A program made the position numbers and the translations under genes. A DNA stretch of 64,000 nt from assembly GCA_013397435.1 (NCBI GenBank), contig VZRG01000750.1, positions 186,001-250,000 of the forward strand. Direction: 5' to 3'. Of the stretch, positions 12,766-26,623 are shown one piece after another. Under the pieces are notes generated by a model that searched no databases, was not told the DNA's origin, and saw nothing but the letters and a program-made list of their open reading frames with translations. Source of the DNA: Erythrocercus mccallii (lineage: Eukaryota; Chordata; Aves; Passeriformes; Dicruridae). Positions within the stretch are counted from its first letter, which is position 1; each line of letters begins with the position of its first letter.

Positions 12766-13341
12766 TTGCTTGTTCAACATTGTTCAACTGTACTACAGCA
12801 AGGTAGTCCCATGAGAAACATCTCATGGGGAAATTTACGAGAAAGACAGCAACTTGTTTCATATTTGCTTGAGCACAACAGTATGAGAGGTCCTGGGGCT
12901 TACACCATCATTAACAGCCAGAAATTCCAACTCTCTTTGAAGTGGGAAGGGTTAAAAATGTCTCAGAGCAGAACAAATTGCTGCCAGATGGAAAACATTA
13001 AATCTACAATATCCCTTCCCTACCAAGTTATCACAAAGTATGCAATTTGTAGCCATAATAAAATATATTTTGTCATTCCCTTATCAGGATCTAATACAGA
13101 AAAATATGTACAAGATGTATTCCTAGGGGAAACAAAGCTGCTCGATGACGTTGGAACATCTGAACATCCATCACACCAACTTCCTCCAAAATATCCTTTC
13201 TCAGAGTTTGTGAGGGCCATGGAAGCCTTCAATGTCTTTACCAACCTCAGAAAGATGCCTGCTGCTATTCAGAGTTTTAGCAGGGCAGAGATTCACCACA
13301 CCCTTTCCTCCCTCTCAAAGTATTACCATAACTACATATGA
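12766..13341 (+). other. Unexplained 191-codon open frame antisense to MYO6 intron 2
   Basis: An ATG-to-stop frame in AT-rich intronic DNA, longer than expected there by chance. The predicted product begins MLVQHCSTVLQQGSPMRNIS and has no signal peptide, transmembrane segment, repeat or domain that I recognise. There is no promoter-like CpG patch before it. A hairpin-forming inverted repeat lies in its first 65 bases. It could be chance, a remnant of an old element, or an exon of an antisense transcript. I do not claim it is a gene. Confidence 0.15.
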
Positions 13342-14799
13342 TCATAATTTTCTCTCCAAGTTTGTCAATAGTAAAGGTGGATCTTGTTTGGTAAGGACGT
13401 ATTTGAATGCAACAGTTCCCCACATGATCAGATTCCTGTGCATGAAACAGTGGGCAAGTTTAACAATAATATGATCAGTTTCACAAAAATGTAACTTCAC
13501 TTCTTGTTCTTGTCTGCTGATGTGCAATCCCATTAACTACTAACAAAGACAGGAGAGAATGAACAAAATTCCCAGCTATTCTGTGAGACTCTTCATAAAT
13601 TTCTGATACTTTAACATTTCTGGAGCTAAAGTCAGCCACGCTAGAACTATCTCAGAAGAGGAAGGGCTTCTTCAATATCCTCACCACTCAGCCTTCTGAT
13701 TCAAGATAAATTTAAAAAAAAATTCAGAGAATTCATGCTGTATCATCTCCTATCTGAAAGCTAATATTTTTTTCTGTTGGACTTTTTTAGATAAGAACAT
13801 ATGTGTAGTTTCAACTATGTCAACAAAAAAAAATTCACTGCTGTATGTCACAGCTGGAATACTGCTTTATGTAAAGTAAGGCACTTGTTATGTAGGTAGG
13901 TATGATAGCTAGATGGGCAGAGCTCTGAATATTAAAATCTAGTATTTTAAACAGAAAATGAGCAAGGTATCCTAGACCTATCAATAAGAAAATATCCAAA
14001 GAAACTCTTTACTATATCCTCCCATTTTAAATTTTTTTAAAAATTATTTAAAAAAAACCCCTTCAGGTACTTGACGGAAGACTTTTGCATTAATCATAGC
14101 TTAGGACAAGTTTGGTCTAAGAAAGTGGAGAGTGTATTAATCTTATAAGACAATAAAGTGGTCTTAGGAAGCAAAACAAGGTTTAGGACATTCTGAAGGG
14201 GTTTTTTGTCATCTTTGTAATGAAGCAACCTTTGAAATCCAATGGCAATCTTAACTACTCTCCCAGAAACTAGATGAGTGAAAAAAGATACCTTTGCATT
14301 CAAGCACGATCTTCTTTCTACCATGTAATCTAATACTTGTAACCATGCCTTCCTTTATACCTTCCAGATACAGACAAGAGACATCCCTACTCTTAGCTGT
14401 ACTTCACAAACCAACCTACAGCAGTACAAACCTTGTGTAAGACAGACAAGAGCATATCTCACTTGTGCAAGCAAGTTGCGCTCACTGTTAAAAAAAAAAA
14501 AATAAACAAAACCACCTTAGCTTGAAGCACTGAACTTTGAACATTCTGATCCTTGCTTTCAAAGTACATTTATTCCTTTACACTTAGCTGGGAAAAATAC
14601 CTTTCTGGTTATTCACAGCATACCAGAGCAGGTGGCCCATAAAACCTTCCATGACCCTTCAGATGTGGCACAGAGCGATAAGGTGTCTCAGTCGATGGCA
14701 GGAGGGGTGTCAGTGAGTGCCTGCAGCATCTCACACCTTCCCAATGACTACCAGAGACTCATGAGTGCTGATGCTCTAAGTACCTGCCCCCTACTCCTT

Positions 14800-14816
14800 A
14801 GTGCCCCCTGGTGTCC
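14800..14816 (-). promoter_or_regulatory. Candidate CTCF-binding site
   Basis: The minus strand reads GGACACCAGGGGGCACT, which fits the CTCF core consensus (CCASYAGRGGGCRSY) at nearly every position. It sits in MYO6 intron 2 with the motif pointing in the same direction as MYO6 transcription. Such sites may mark loop anchors. Sequence alone cannot show occupancy. Confidence 0.5.
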
Positions 14817-17133
14817 AGAATGGCATCTCAGGGTGGAAGCCCTTCCAGTGCATCTCTTCCTAATCACTTTACTTACATTTGCTACCTCCAGTAAAAGAGT
14901 AAATTCCCCATTTGGCAATTTTACTGTCATCTGCCTTCTCCTTGTTTTAGCCTCAAAGAACTAAGATACACGAACAGGATCCAAGATTACAAATCCCAAT
15001 ACATTCAGAAAAGAACACTTTAAGGAGAAATTAAAGTGTAATACCGGTTGAGCTTAACAGCTGGTTCCCTTTCTACCTGCCTCCTTCCTTGTACCACCAG
15101 CATGTGACTGCTGGTGGGTCATGGGCCAGGTCTGCCAGCTCTGGTACCACCAATCCAGTTTGGAGCCCATTCTCAGGGCAGGACTCTAGCTCTAGATGGG
15201 ACCATGCTCATAAGCAAAGCACTCTGCAGTTTCTCTGGCTTTTTTTCCAGTCCTGGCATTTATAAGTCTTGCAAGCTAATGATCTACTTTTTGGGAACAG
15301 GTTCCTATCACGTAACACGTGCATCCTCTGTTCCAGTAAAACACTCCTGTGGCTCTCAGTACTGTTCTTTGTGCAGGGCAGGCTGGGTGACTCAGATCCT
15401 CACCTCCCTTAGACACACAGCCTCTGCACAGAACTGTAAACACTTGGAGATGGGCTGTGGTGCCCAAAATTGCTTCTGCTGGGTTTAAGTGAATTAGTGA
15501 GTTGGACCTTCACAGAGTCTGGACTGGGTAACTTGATTTCATGAGGTGAAGCAACCTGCCACCACAATGGCCTCAGCTCCTCTGCTCCCCTTCCACTGCT
15601 TGCTGCCATCCTGAAAACTTTCCACTTCTTCAAGTTGGATATGTTCTCTGACCTCATTTGGGGTGTCAGGCACAGCTCGGCAGGCAGGGTTGGGAGGGTG
15701 CCACTCTGCAGTGCCAGAGCTACCTACAGTTAGGGATGGGAGGGAGGCGTTTAAGACATGGTGAAACTGCTGCCTTGCAGCATATACTGCAGTTATTGAC
15801 AACAGTGTCATAAAAGGCAACAATCAAACGCATGCATACACATTTCCTTTTCAGACTGTGACCTCTGGTAAGCTACCAGTGCCTACAGAGAATACATATG
15901 ACATGGTAATGACCCAGATTAAAAAATAATAATAAGTTACACTGCCCGGATATGTTTACAAGATCAGGTTACTCCTCTCCTCCCTGTAATTATCATGGGC
16001 AACTCTGGAGTTGCTGGATCATGCATTCTTGCTGATAATGAGTATTAATGCTGACTACTTCAAATGAATGGTCTAAGTGCACAAGGATAGAGTCATCTTA
16101 AAAAGTCGAAAAAGCAATGAGAAATGTTTCTCTAAAAAGAAATCAATGACACCTTGAAAAGACTGAGAAGGTAATCAAGAAAACCTTTTACTCCACCTTT
16201 ATTTATATAAGGTTAATTAATTAAGTTTGATAGTTAAAAATATAGCACCATAATCTCTACAGTATTTAGACTGTGAAGTGTTTGTTCCCTTAGATGAATG
16301 AACATTAGGGTCTTAATTGATCTGCTTAATTCAAAAGATCCAACAGCAGAATAAGAAACTCCCTAGAGAAAAGAGATTTTTTTTTTTTGTTGAGAAAATC
16401 ATGAAACAAACTATTTGTATTTTAGGACCATTTTTTGTTGTTTTGTTAGGGTTTTTTTTAATTATATATGGTCCCTGGAAGGAGCACATGTTAGAAATAA
16501 ATAGTGACTCAGAAATATTCTTATTATTGTTTCTGTTTCAGTGTAAAGGCTTTTGCTCTTTATGGCATCAGCACCATTGGGGAATATAAACAGAAACAGT
16601 AGTGGAGGTGAAATTTATTTAAGTAATTTTAATATTAGCCATAGATTTGGAATATTTAGTGTCCTTGTCTGAATCATCTTTCTTCTCCTCAAACTGACAA
16701 ATGAATACTACTACTAAATCTACAGATTTTATCTCTCTCACTCAAAAATCAGATGTTACACTTGCTTTGTATTTCTAAGGAAGGCAAAATCAACTTCCTC
16801 TCCAAGATGCACAAAAAAGAAAGCCTATAAACATTCCCCCAAAAGGAAGGACTGCTGCATAACCTTTTGACCTGTGACAAGACATTCTCTCCTACTGCTG
16901 ACATTAAAAAAGTTACAAAACATATTGTTGTCTTTTTTACATCCTTGAATATAAAGACTGAAATCACAACTTTTAAGGCAGTGATAATCTTATTATAGCT
17001 ACTACTACTGAGGAATCTGACCATTTGAATTAGGATAATTGGTAGCTACAAGGTGCTTCCTGTAAAAACTGACATTTAGTTACAACATACTCAGTCTGAA
17101 AGATGTCATGATAAATCAAGCGATTGGAACACA

Positions 17134-17192
17134 TTAATTAGGATTAATTAGGTCTTAATTTTAAAATTTACATTTAGCTTGACTTTAATTAG
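17134..17192. promoter_or_regulatory. Cluster of homeodomain-type TAATTA motifs
   Basis: TTAATTAGGATTAATTAGG is followed by TTAATT and TTTAATTAGA within about 60 bp, roughly 0.5 kb downstream of the first coding exon of MYO6. LIM- and POU-homeodomain factors active in hair cells use similar sites. The region is AT-rich, so chance is a serious alternative. Confidence 0.2.
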
Positions 17193-17698
17193 ATGTAGCA
17201 ATTCTATAGGACCTTTGTTTGACATCATATTACTTCTCAAGGTACTTAAAAGGATTCATCTCTCAGTCTTCATCACTCTAATGGTATCTAATCTTAGCCA
17301 GGGCCCAGCACACCCTGTAGGACCCTTCCTATGAATGTAAGGAAAGGGAGAAGCTGATCTCAACAGCAGGCTCCTAATCAGTGTCTAATTGAGAAAAAAA
17401 AAAAGGCATTTTGTACTGAATCAAGTGACCACGGAGATTCAAACCTCCTCTCTTTCATGAGTACTCAGTGCACATGCAGAAAACTGATGAAGTATGCACT
17501 TCTCATCAGTGTGAGGGGTCCATTGCAATACAGGCTAAAGCTGAACAAAGATCCTTAGCCAAACTTAGTACAGAAAACTGCTTTTCCACTCCTTCAGGCT
17601 GTGTGCAGTTGAAGATAGTGGTAAAGACCTTGCCTACAGGTAAGGTGGATGGTTTCTTTTATGTTTTTTCTCTTTTCCTTTGTTTGTGAGACACTTAC

Positions 17699-17815
17699 CT
17701 TGCCTTTCTGATTCAAAGGCTCAATAGTTAAGTGGTCAGGGCCAATGTCCACAATCATCCCCATCTGAAACCCATCAGTTGGGTGTGGAGCCCAAACGGG
17801 CTTCCCGTCTTCCAT
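17699..17815 (-). CDS. MYO6: MYO6 coding exon 1 (start codon and SH3-like region)
   Basis: Encodes residues 1-39: MEDGKPVWAPHPTDGFQMG then MIVDIGPDHLTIEPLNQKGK. The ATG at 17813-17815 has A at -3 and G at +4, a strong initiation context, and matches the known MYO6 start. The full exon spans 17699-17837 with 22 nt of 5'UTR after an acceptor ending TTATAG; the donor is GTAAGTGTC. There is no stop codon in frame upstream of ATG inside this exon. Met20 and His28 differ from what I remember of human (Asn, Ser). This part forms the start of the small beta-barrel preceding the motor. Confidence 0.97.
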
Positions 17816-17837
17816 TGTGGGATCTATCCAGTATTTC
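17816..17837 (-). other. MYO6: MYO6 5'UTR portion of exon with start codon
   Basis: Twenty-two nucleotides between the acceptor AG and the ATG, reading GAAATACTGGATAGATCCCA then CA. The frame of the start codon is open across it. Confidence 0.85.
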
Positions 17838-20800
17838 CTATAAGAAAAAAATAAAACTAAAATTAATCAAAATACTTTGTATACAAATCAAATAAGCTAT
17901 CAGGACTTACTACACAGACTTCAGTTTATTATGTTTATTTCTATTATTTGGTATGAAAGGAGACAGCCACTGCAGGCTGGGGCCAGCCTTTCTCCAATTT
18001 GCTTAACCCAGAGAGGACACCCTTTGGACTTCAGCATGGAGGAGATTGAAGACCAGAACCATTTTTTTGTGGGATCCACACACTGCTTCCTGAAGCTCTT
18101 TATCCAGCTTCCCCTAACTTGTGAACCAAGAAGGGAGTCTATCTCACAATCAAATTAGAAGTGCAAGATAGATTCAAAGCCAAGACTATACTAGGTGTGT
18201 GTATATACACATGTATGGATACACTGTAAAGACACACATATATCTGCATGCAGTAGGTCATATGACTAATGAATACTTGTCTGTACTTGATCAGGTGTAC
18301 AAATATTTGTATTTTTGCAACAGCACACGTTGAGGCATGTAAGCAGAAATCCAGTCTCTTGGCATTTGAGACAATTGAATGTGTTCACTCTTTTTGTGTG
18401 GCTGAGCATATGGCTTTCAAATAACCCACCAGTATATTTAGTCTCAATTGATTTATCATCTTTTAAGTCTTTTAAAGGCTGACCCTCCTGATACTGAAAC
18501 ATTACAGGTCTTCCTCTTAAGGAATTTTATTTTCTATTAAAAAATGACATGAAAATTGTTTTGAAATAATTTTGATCTGCAAGTGAAAAAGATGCAAAGG
18601 CCAAGATATTCAAACCTTATGCTCCTCGAGTTATACAGCTAAATAAGCTCCCAATTAAAAGGGAGTATCTGATTGCATGCAATACTCATTGAGCTAACCA
18701 GGAAAGTTGCCAAGGTTGGCACACTCTGAATGGCTAATGGTGCCATTTTAAATATGCTGAATCTGTCCCTTTTTCATGGTTTTGGTTTTTTTTGTTAGTT
18801 TGGTTTTGGTTTCTTTTAAACCCACTTTATAGTCCTTACCCTAATAAGAATAGAATCCACTCATCTTAAAAGACTCACTTCTCCTGGCTGTTCCTTACTC
18901 CCCTCCAAAACTCATTCACATACTAAACTGGCATGTTTTAGTGATTCCAAAATTTGTAAAAAAGTAATCTCATACCACCAAGGTGTAACTTGCCTCTCTC
19001 AGCATGAAAGAAATAAGCTTGCCAAGCAGCAAACACTGGCAACAAACTCCAGAAGTCTAGGGAAAGCTCAGGAAAGTGTCCCACATTTTTCTTTTCCCGT
19101 ATCTGAAGGAAATAGAAGATCCAAAATTTCTCACACGCAACGAAGGCTGCAGATCCCTTTGCCGTAAGCAGCAGCAAGGAGAAAGAGTGATTGGCCCACC
19201 AGAAAGCTTTACAACTACAAGCAGAAAAGAACATTCTTGCCCCTGAGAGGATCTGTCAGCACATACTGCACATGACCTGCTTTCTGCTGCCTCCAAGGAC
19301 AGGTTAGAAAAGTTTGAAGAGAAGGAAAAGGCTAGTCTCTTTGAGAATGCTGCTGGTCTTAGTTAACAGCAAGCTGTGTTAATCCTTAGCAACTTTATTG
19401 TGAAATTATAGGAAAACTTGTGATTTACTTTCCTCCCATGAATAGAACATAGTAACTTCTTTTAACTGCACACAGAAAGTTATGTTCTAAAACCTCCAGT
19501 ATCACACTTACTACTATTTACTTCTAGCCTTTCGCCACAGCCCATGAACTCTACAAAACAGCATCTTTATCACGTGTTGTCATTCACTATATGATAAATC
19601 CTGTAAACAAAATCTGTATTCACTCAGAACTGGCTGTTGGCCATGTTTTCTTTATTTTATGATACTGAAAAAGGAATTTTTTTCCAGCCAGACCTGACCT
19701 CCAGATTCAGCTGCCATCATGGACATAGTTGCTAAACAGCTGAGTTTATTTCTGGATATAACCAAGCCTTCATTTCTTCACAAACCTATTATTTGCTTTT
19801 AAAATGCTAGTTCAAAATAGTAGTTACACGATATGTCATACAACCACTAAAAACAAGGCTGTCTTTTACACCCCAAGTAGCATGGTCAGGGCTCCGGACA
19901 TAACCATGTTGCACGAGAAACAAACCCTAAAATTACTGCTAAAATTTCAGCAAAAGTTAGAATCCAACCTCCCCGGTTCACATCCAGATGCTTCTGCTTT
20001 GTTCACTGACAGGGCTTTTTGCATTCTTACATATTCTTAAGGCAACTTCATACTTTACTAATAAAGTATGACTGGGGAGTATCGCAAGCTGAAAAAATCC
20101 ACTTGAAGGACAGAGCAGTGATTGAATTCAGCCACCACCAGGAAATGCAAGCTTAAGAAAAGTACCTGAGGCTTTGCAAACATCTAAGACGCCACTAGAT
20201 GAAAGTAATCTAAATATAAGTAAGTCAGTTATTAATGGGACAATTAATTTTAATAAATACAGTCTTCTGGATGAGCAGTGACATAAAACCAGTTGTAACA
20301 TTTTGGGTTTAGCACCACTCCATCTGTGTCAGCTGGGACTCCGTCAGGAAGCACATTGAAATTGGATATCAAAACCTACCAGGTGTATTACCTCTTCTAT
20401 TATTTACACCCCCATCTGATGTATTGTGCCATTGCCATGAGATAGATGCATGAAGCCTATTCCTGAACAAGCTCTTGAACAGTCACTATACAGACCAGTA
20501 TTTTACAGTGAGCAGAAACTATCAGTGGGGACAAACTTTTTTTCCCAATATGCATCCATCTAAATCTAATCTACATGCAGTCCACCACATTGCTAAAAAA
20601 GCGCACCATTTTTGAAAACAATGAAAGCAAAGAGACTCATGCCCAGCCTCTAAGGCAACAAATTTGATAGCAACACCACCAAACACAAGGATTAACCTGA
20701 ATGATGCTTTCAAAACAGGAGACAAAGTAAGTTATCATCCACATTTGTATTTGTATATATGCACTCAACATATATTAATTGATTTTAAGTTGCTGGATCA

Positions 20801-23800
20801 CTTTGGTCTCCGCAATTAAGACATATCCAAAATGAAGAAAAGAATTCACAAAGGTTATGCTTAGAAGTGGAAAGCCAGCTGCCCTTTTCTCTTTTACATA
20901 GAAAGACCTCGGGAACCTAGTACTGGAGTTTTTCTCTCTGTTGAGCATAAGAGTGGATAGTAATAAAGTAAGCTTTTGCCTGAAGCTGGTAAACTTAATA
21001 GCTATTCCTTCAAATGTCAGATTTTATTTCTTCGTAATTGGTACACAGTAATAGACCTTGCCTTAATTATCAGTAAGAGTACTTAACACATTCAGAACTG
21101 GCTAAACACTAGAACTAGTGTTCAAACAACTTGTAAGACAAATCACTGCCCAAATTCCAAGAAAAACACCAACATTTTTGTAGCTTTTTTTCTGCACTGT
21201 TATTCCCCCTTTTGGAGAATGTTGAATGACATCTTTTTCTCAAAAAAATTATTTGCATAAAACATTGAGTATATGATTTACTATGATATAGTATATTATA
21301 TATAACAACTAAGAATTTCCCATTTGAAAGTTGACAACTATCCTCTCACTAAAGTTTACCTAAGTAGTACTGGTTTCAAAAGAATGTACTACAACTACAT
21401 TTGAGTATTATAGACTATTCAAAAGGAAATCAAATGCTACCATCTGGTGAAAGAATTCTACAAAGGCAAAATATATGAATGCATTTTTAAACCTGTTGCC
21501 AGAGCCCAGAGGCAGGCATTTGCATGATCTGATCCTACTTACTATCCTATAAACAGTCTGCTATACGGAGGTACTGATTGCTCAATTAACGAATTAAAAC
21601 AAATTAAAAATTAGACTTCATTAAACAACCAAGAGTAATTCACTAAAATGGCTAAGTCCAAGGAAAATAAACTAATTAGAATAGGTATAGTAGTAAATTA
21701 TCACTGTAAAACACATAGGGTTTTTTTTATACTAAAACCACCTTGCACTTGTGTGTTTAAGAGCTGCTCAAAATTCTGCTGATTACAGCAGGCACATGAG
21801 AATGCTCTGGGAAAAGTCCTGTAAACATGGAGACTAGACAGAGAAAAACATTCATAGTGGTACCTTACTGTCAGACAAATTACTTTTGCAACACTAGTTT
21901 ACTGCTCAACTGAAACTTCTCCAAATCAAAGCTCAGGCAGTACACAGCACTCTTCTGCAGGTGACACAGTATTTCAAATGAGCTGCATATATAGTAAAGA
22001 TTAATTTTTATTTGGGCCACTTACAATACAGTTATAGCTGCATTGTTGAACTGAGTATTAAACCGATACCATTTTTATTATTTACTTTTCCAATTCACTA
22101 CAAAACTCTGCTCTAACACGTTCTAGTTTATCCATGTCACACTGAAGCTTTTTCATACCTAAAATAACATCAGAAAAGTAACTCTGTCAAGCAGGGACTT
22201 CTGCTAAACTGGAAAAGAAGAAATTGACTGGAATATAGCACAGCACAGAAGTACCTTCAAAACCAACTTGCTTTGAAAATCTTAAACCCAACTTGTTAAT
22301 TGTCACTACCTTTTGTAGATGTATGCATGTACAACAAAGAATAATCATTCTACATCTGAGAATTAATAGATAAAAATTTCTTTTAAAGCTACCTGCTCTG
22401 CTTGGGACAACTTGATCACAGTAGCTGATGAAATTATTCTCATGGCATGCTCATTTTCTTGTGTATTTGCATATATCAGCATGTTTTCAATACTGAGCAG
22501 CCAGAAACTGATTTCTGTAGTATTTCCAGATGAACCACCCTTTTGTATTTGTATTCACTTGTATTTAACATTCACATAGGAAATACTTTCTCTGCTGTTG
22601 TGTTTATTATTCAGTATGAAAAGACAAGACAGTCACTCATGCTTTAAGCAAAGGAGAAATCTTATTTTCTTTACATTAAACACGGCAATTCCCAATCAGT
22701 AAAGCACAGCTGCAATACGCCATATCATTTCTGAAAACACCTTTGCCTGGAACATCCATGCTCCTGGAAGAAAATATTTTAAGGAGCAGAAGAATGGCTG
22801 TGGAAGAGACAGTATTAGCCAAAGACCTGTACAGCTTCCTCTAAACCATCTCACCTTCCTGTGTGTTAACTGCTGCTTGAGCCATTTCACCCCAGCTCTA
22901 CTTCTGGCTTTGTTCCCTGCTCTGCCTCTTCCCCTCCTGACCACCTTGAGAAGTACTGATACAGGGCAGGAGATGGTCTGACTAAGAACATGTACTTTGA
23001 AAAAAAACCCACACGACTTTATCTGCAAATATTTAAATGGTTATTGCATCAAAATAAGCTGTTAAAAAGAAGGAATTAAATTAATGGTAGGAAATCTCCC
23101 CCACAGCAACTGAATGTTTCATGTTATGTTACCATCCTGAAAATGAAGTGATACAGACATTGGTCAAGAACCCTCAGTTTTGAAATACATGTGGTTTATG
23201 CTTTTTCAAATGCATCATATGGAACCAATCAGAGCTTTTCTATGTCTATGCACCTTTCATATGACAAAAATGTAGCCATTAAAAAAGTACCTATTGTAGG
23301 AAGCTTATCCAAAATAATTTGTACATCAGCTGAATAGATTTCTGTAAGGTCAGGTGTCTTTCAGGTGTTGTTTACTAAGTGCAAAATCCTCAGTATTGCT
23401 CAAGAAATAAAAATTAACCTCACATGGACATGGAAATCTGCCACTGGAGGTTACAGTGAAGCTTCAAGAAATCCAGAGGAAGGAGAGTTTAGGCAATTTT
23501 AACAAACATACCAACTCTGCAGATATGGCAGAGAAAATGAGTCCACAAGAGAGGCTGTACACAGTAAAAGATCACTTGTGGCACACCAGCAGAGGAGAAA
23601 CAGCAAACATTCTCATGAACTGTACTACATGAGAAGATGACAAGGAGTGGGGAATATGGAAGATCGAATGAGATAGCAAAAAAGGAAGACAGCAACATAT
23701 ATGTCACGTTAACTAGCAAATATTTGTCCAATTCAACTACTGTTACACAAGACCGAGATGAATTTTGTACAGCTTGTTAGTTTGTAAAATTCTACAACAG

Positions 23801-26623
23801 AGGTTGTGGTCTTTTGACTATGACACTGAGAAATGAAGACTCAACTTATATTAGAATCAGGAAGGTCTGATGATTTCCTCTGTGATCCCTGCTTTTCTGG
23901 CAGCTTTTTAAGCTACTGTTCTCTCAAGAATATTATTCTTATTTTAGTTCCTACTAAGAAAATAGAGAGGTCTTTGTCCCAGTTCTTGTTCATTAAAATA
24001 ACCTGAGTGGAGCTTCCTGACAAATCAAGAATTAAGTGTGCCAAGGGGATCTGCATAAGCATTTTCAACCAACAGCAGCGCCTGCTCCAGTAATAGCAAC
24101 AAGCAGAAAGAGGAAGAGTAGCAAAACACTGCATGAAATTTGAGCAGCAAAGTTAAAATTAAAGAAAAAGTTCCTCAGTTATTGTCTGGACACTACTTCA
24201 GAAGCACTGCAAAAGAGAAATGAGGACAATTAAAAACAGAAGAAAACTAACAAGGTCATAAAAACACTTTTGAAAGAGTTGTTCAACTTGACTCTTTCAG
24301 GCTTTGCAAATCAGCCCTAGTGAAATCAGCAGGCAGCAAGAGGGGAAGAAAAGACATATCAAGGCAGAAGTCACCAGACAAAGACATTAAAGCAAAATCA
24401 AAAGTATCTTAAGCCATCTCATAATATGTAAGAAAGACATAGGATGCATTCCTGCAGATCTAGCTAGAGTAGTTCAAGTAGACAATGTGAAATCTGGAGT
24501 TAACAATCCCTATGGCAGCAGTCACGCTGTGTGATCACTGGCATTAGTGCTCAAGCACAATGGCTTAAATCATATTCCATAAGCAGCCTCAAAAAGGTCA
24601 AGTAACTTCAAACCCCTTCAGCATTTTAACAGTGTATTTGTTTATATATTCACATGCCACTTTTTCCAGATGTAAACATGAGAAAGAGCAAATACTTCTG
24701 GAAGGTTGAGGATGACTCTCTCAAAGCGAATGAACTTTAAATTCTCCTCTGGTTATGTCATTTTTCAGCCTTCCCCACCCATTCATCTTCCACATTTTAT
24801 CCTCTCCTACTGTCAAATTAGAGTGCCCTGTTTCCTCACCCAGCATGTGCTGCTGCCAAGCTGTTGCTCATCTTCAGGTGACCTAATGCAAGAACTGATA
24901 TGTTTATTCTTTTTCAAGCCTATGCACCCATCAGTCTCTCTTTCAGCTTCCTATACAAGGTAAAACAAAAGCAACTGATTGGCCTAAGTCTACCAAATAC
25001 AAGGGACCTCACCTTCAGCACAAAAAGTAGAAAATCTAATTATGCAAATGAAAAAAAATCACTTAAAAAGTCCTTAATTTGATTCCCAAATACTTGTATG
25101 GAAATGGATCACTTACCATAAATATTGGTTATTTATTGTATAAATACCAATACCTGGTCACTGGCTTCCACAATCTGAACTGCAGAAGCTGCTAATTATG
25201 ATAAGCAATCAGGACACCAGAATTTTAATCCTCTGTAGACCACCATCAATGTTGCCTAAAGCACATCTTGGTGTAGCCAGCAGAGCCTTGTACCAGTTAA
25301 AGCAAGCATATATTGCATTTTACACCAGCTTTTGTCCAGTTGATTCACAAACAGGCTGAGGTAATTTATTCTAACTCATATGAACACAGATAAATCCAAA
25401 AAAGCTCATACCCTCCATACAAAAATATCAGAGGAATATTCCTGACCACCAATTTAAGGGAGAAAAACCCAAGCCAAACAGAAAAAATAAACCACAAAAC
25501 AAATCTCACTTTTGAGTGCTTTTCAATTTTTGTTAATTTACCAGCAATTCAAGAACTCTGCACAACTTAAATATTTTTTTCAGAAAAATATTTTAAGTAG
25601 AGAGCTACACTACCTAGTGATAATACCATTTATGCTGTACTTTTAGATGAGTGATGCTAAGCCCTTGACATTCAAGCAGCCCTGCAATTCCAGCAGAGAA
25701 AGTCAAGAGCTGAATCATAAGCTGAAGCCTATCAGTAACTTTGTTCTCCATGGCTGCCTCCATGAATGCTTCAGAAACACCCCAGGGACTCCTGAGGGTG
25801 ACCAAAACAACCGCTGATCTTTTCTCTGAACCCATGTCTTGTCAAGTTTTGAACTTCAGCTATATAACTCTCTCGCTGCAAAATAATCAAATGAAACAAA
25901 GTAAATACAGAAATTAGCAAGCAACCAGTCTGCATATTTATCAGTTTGATAAATACGTATGCATAAATAACTGAACAGAAACACATTTGCCTGGAAATTT
26001 GTTTTTAAAGTCCAACAATTAAAAAATTGCCAAACACTTCCTAGTAGATATCAGTGAAAATGGAACTGATATTTTAGAAAAATAAGAATATCTTCTCAGC
26101 CAGGAGCCAAGTCAAATAAACTGAGCACTGCAGATGGCAGCATCAAGGGTTGCTGGAAAAAAACAGCAGAAAACTGGTGTGCAGAAAACCTCACATGCTT
26201 GATCTCATATAAAAAGATATACCATATCTCATACAACTTAATACAAAGAGCCTGGGCTGGGAAAAAGATATATTTGTACTTTCTGACTTACTACCAGTAT
26301 AACAAATAGCAAGTAAATCAGATGTTTTCAAATGGTACTAACTTTGATTTGGCCACTTTATTAGAGAAAAAAATACTAGAAACTAATTACAATCAGCATC
26401 TGGGAATGACCAGGTATAATCTGGGAACTCTTTACTGCCATCCCTCTCTGTACAGAATCCATAACTTGTACTTATTACAAAAAGTATGGGTTTAGTTTAT
26501 AGGCAACGAGCTGAAACACAGAAAATCTGTTATAGGCCAGTGAACTCAGGAGAAATGCTCCCTTCAGAAATATGCAACTAAAAAAAGAAGATTCTTGTCA
26601 AAATCTGCTCAAAGGTAGTATAC

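Larger units (their letters stand above)
11776..17698 (-). other. MYO6 intron 2
   Basis: A 5.9 kb intron. It holds a 191-codon open frame on the plus strand (12766-13341) with no recognised homology, a perfect 9-bp inverted repeat (12808-12829), a CTCF-like site (14800-14816) and a cluster of TAATTA-type homeodomain words (17134-17192). I recognise no CR1 or LTR in it. Confidence 0.8.
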
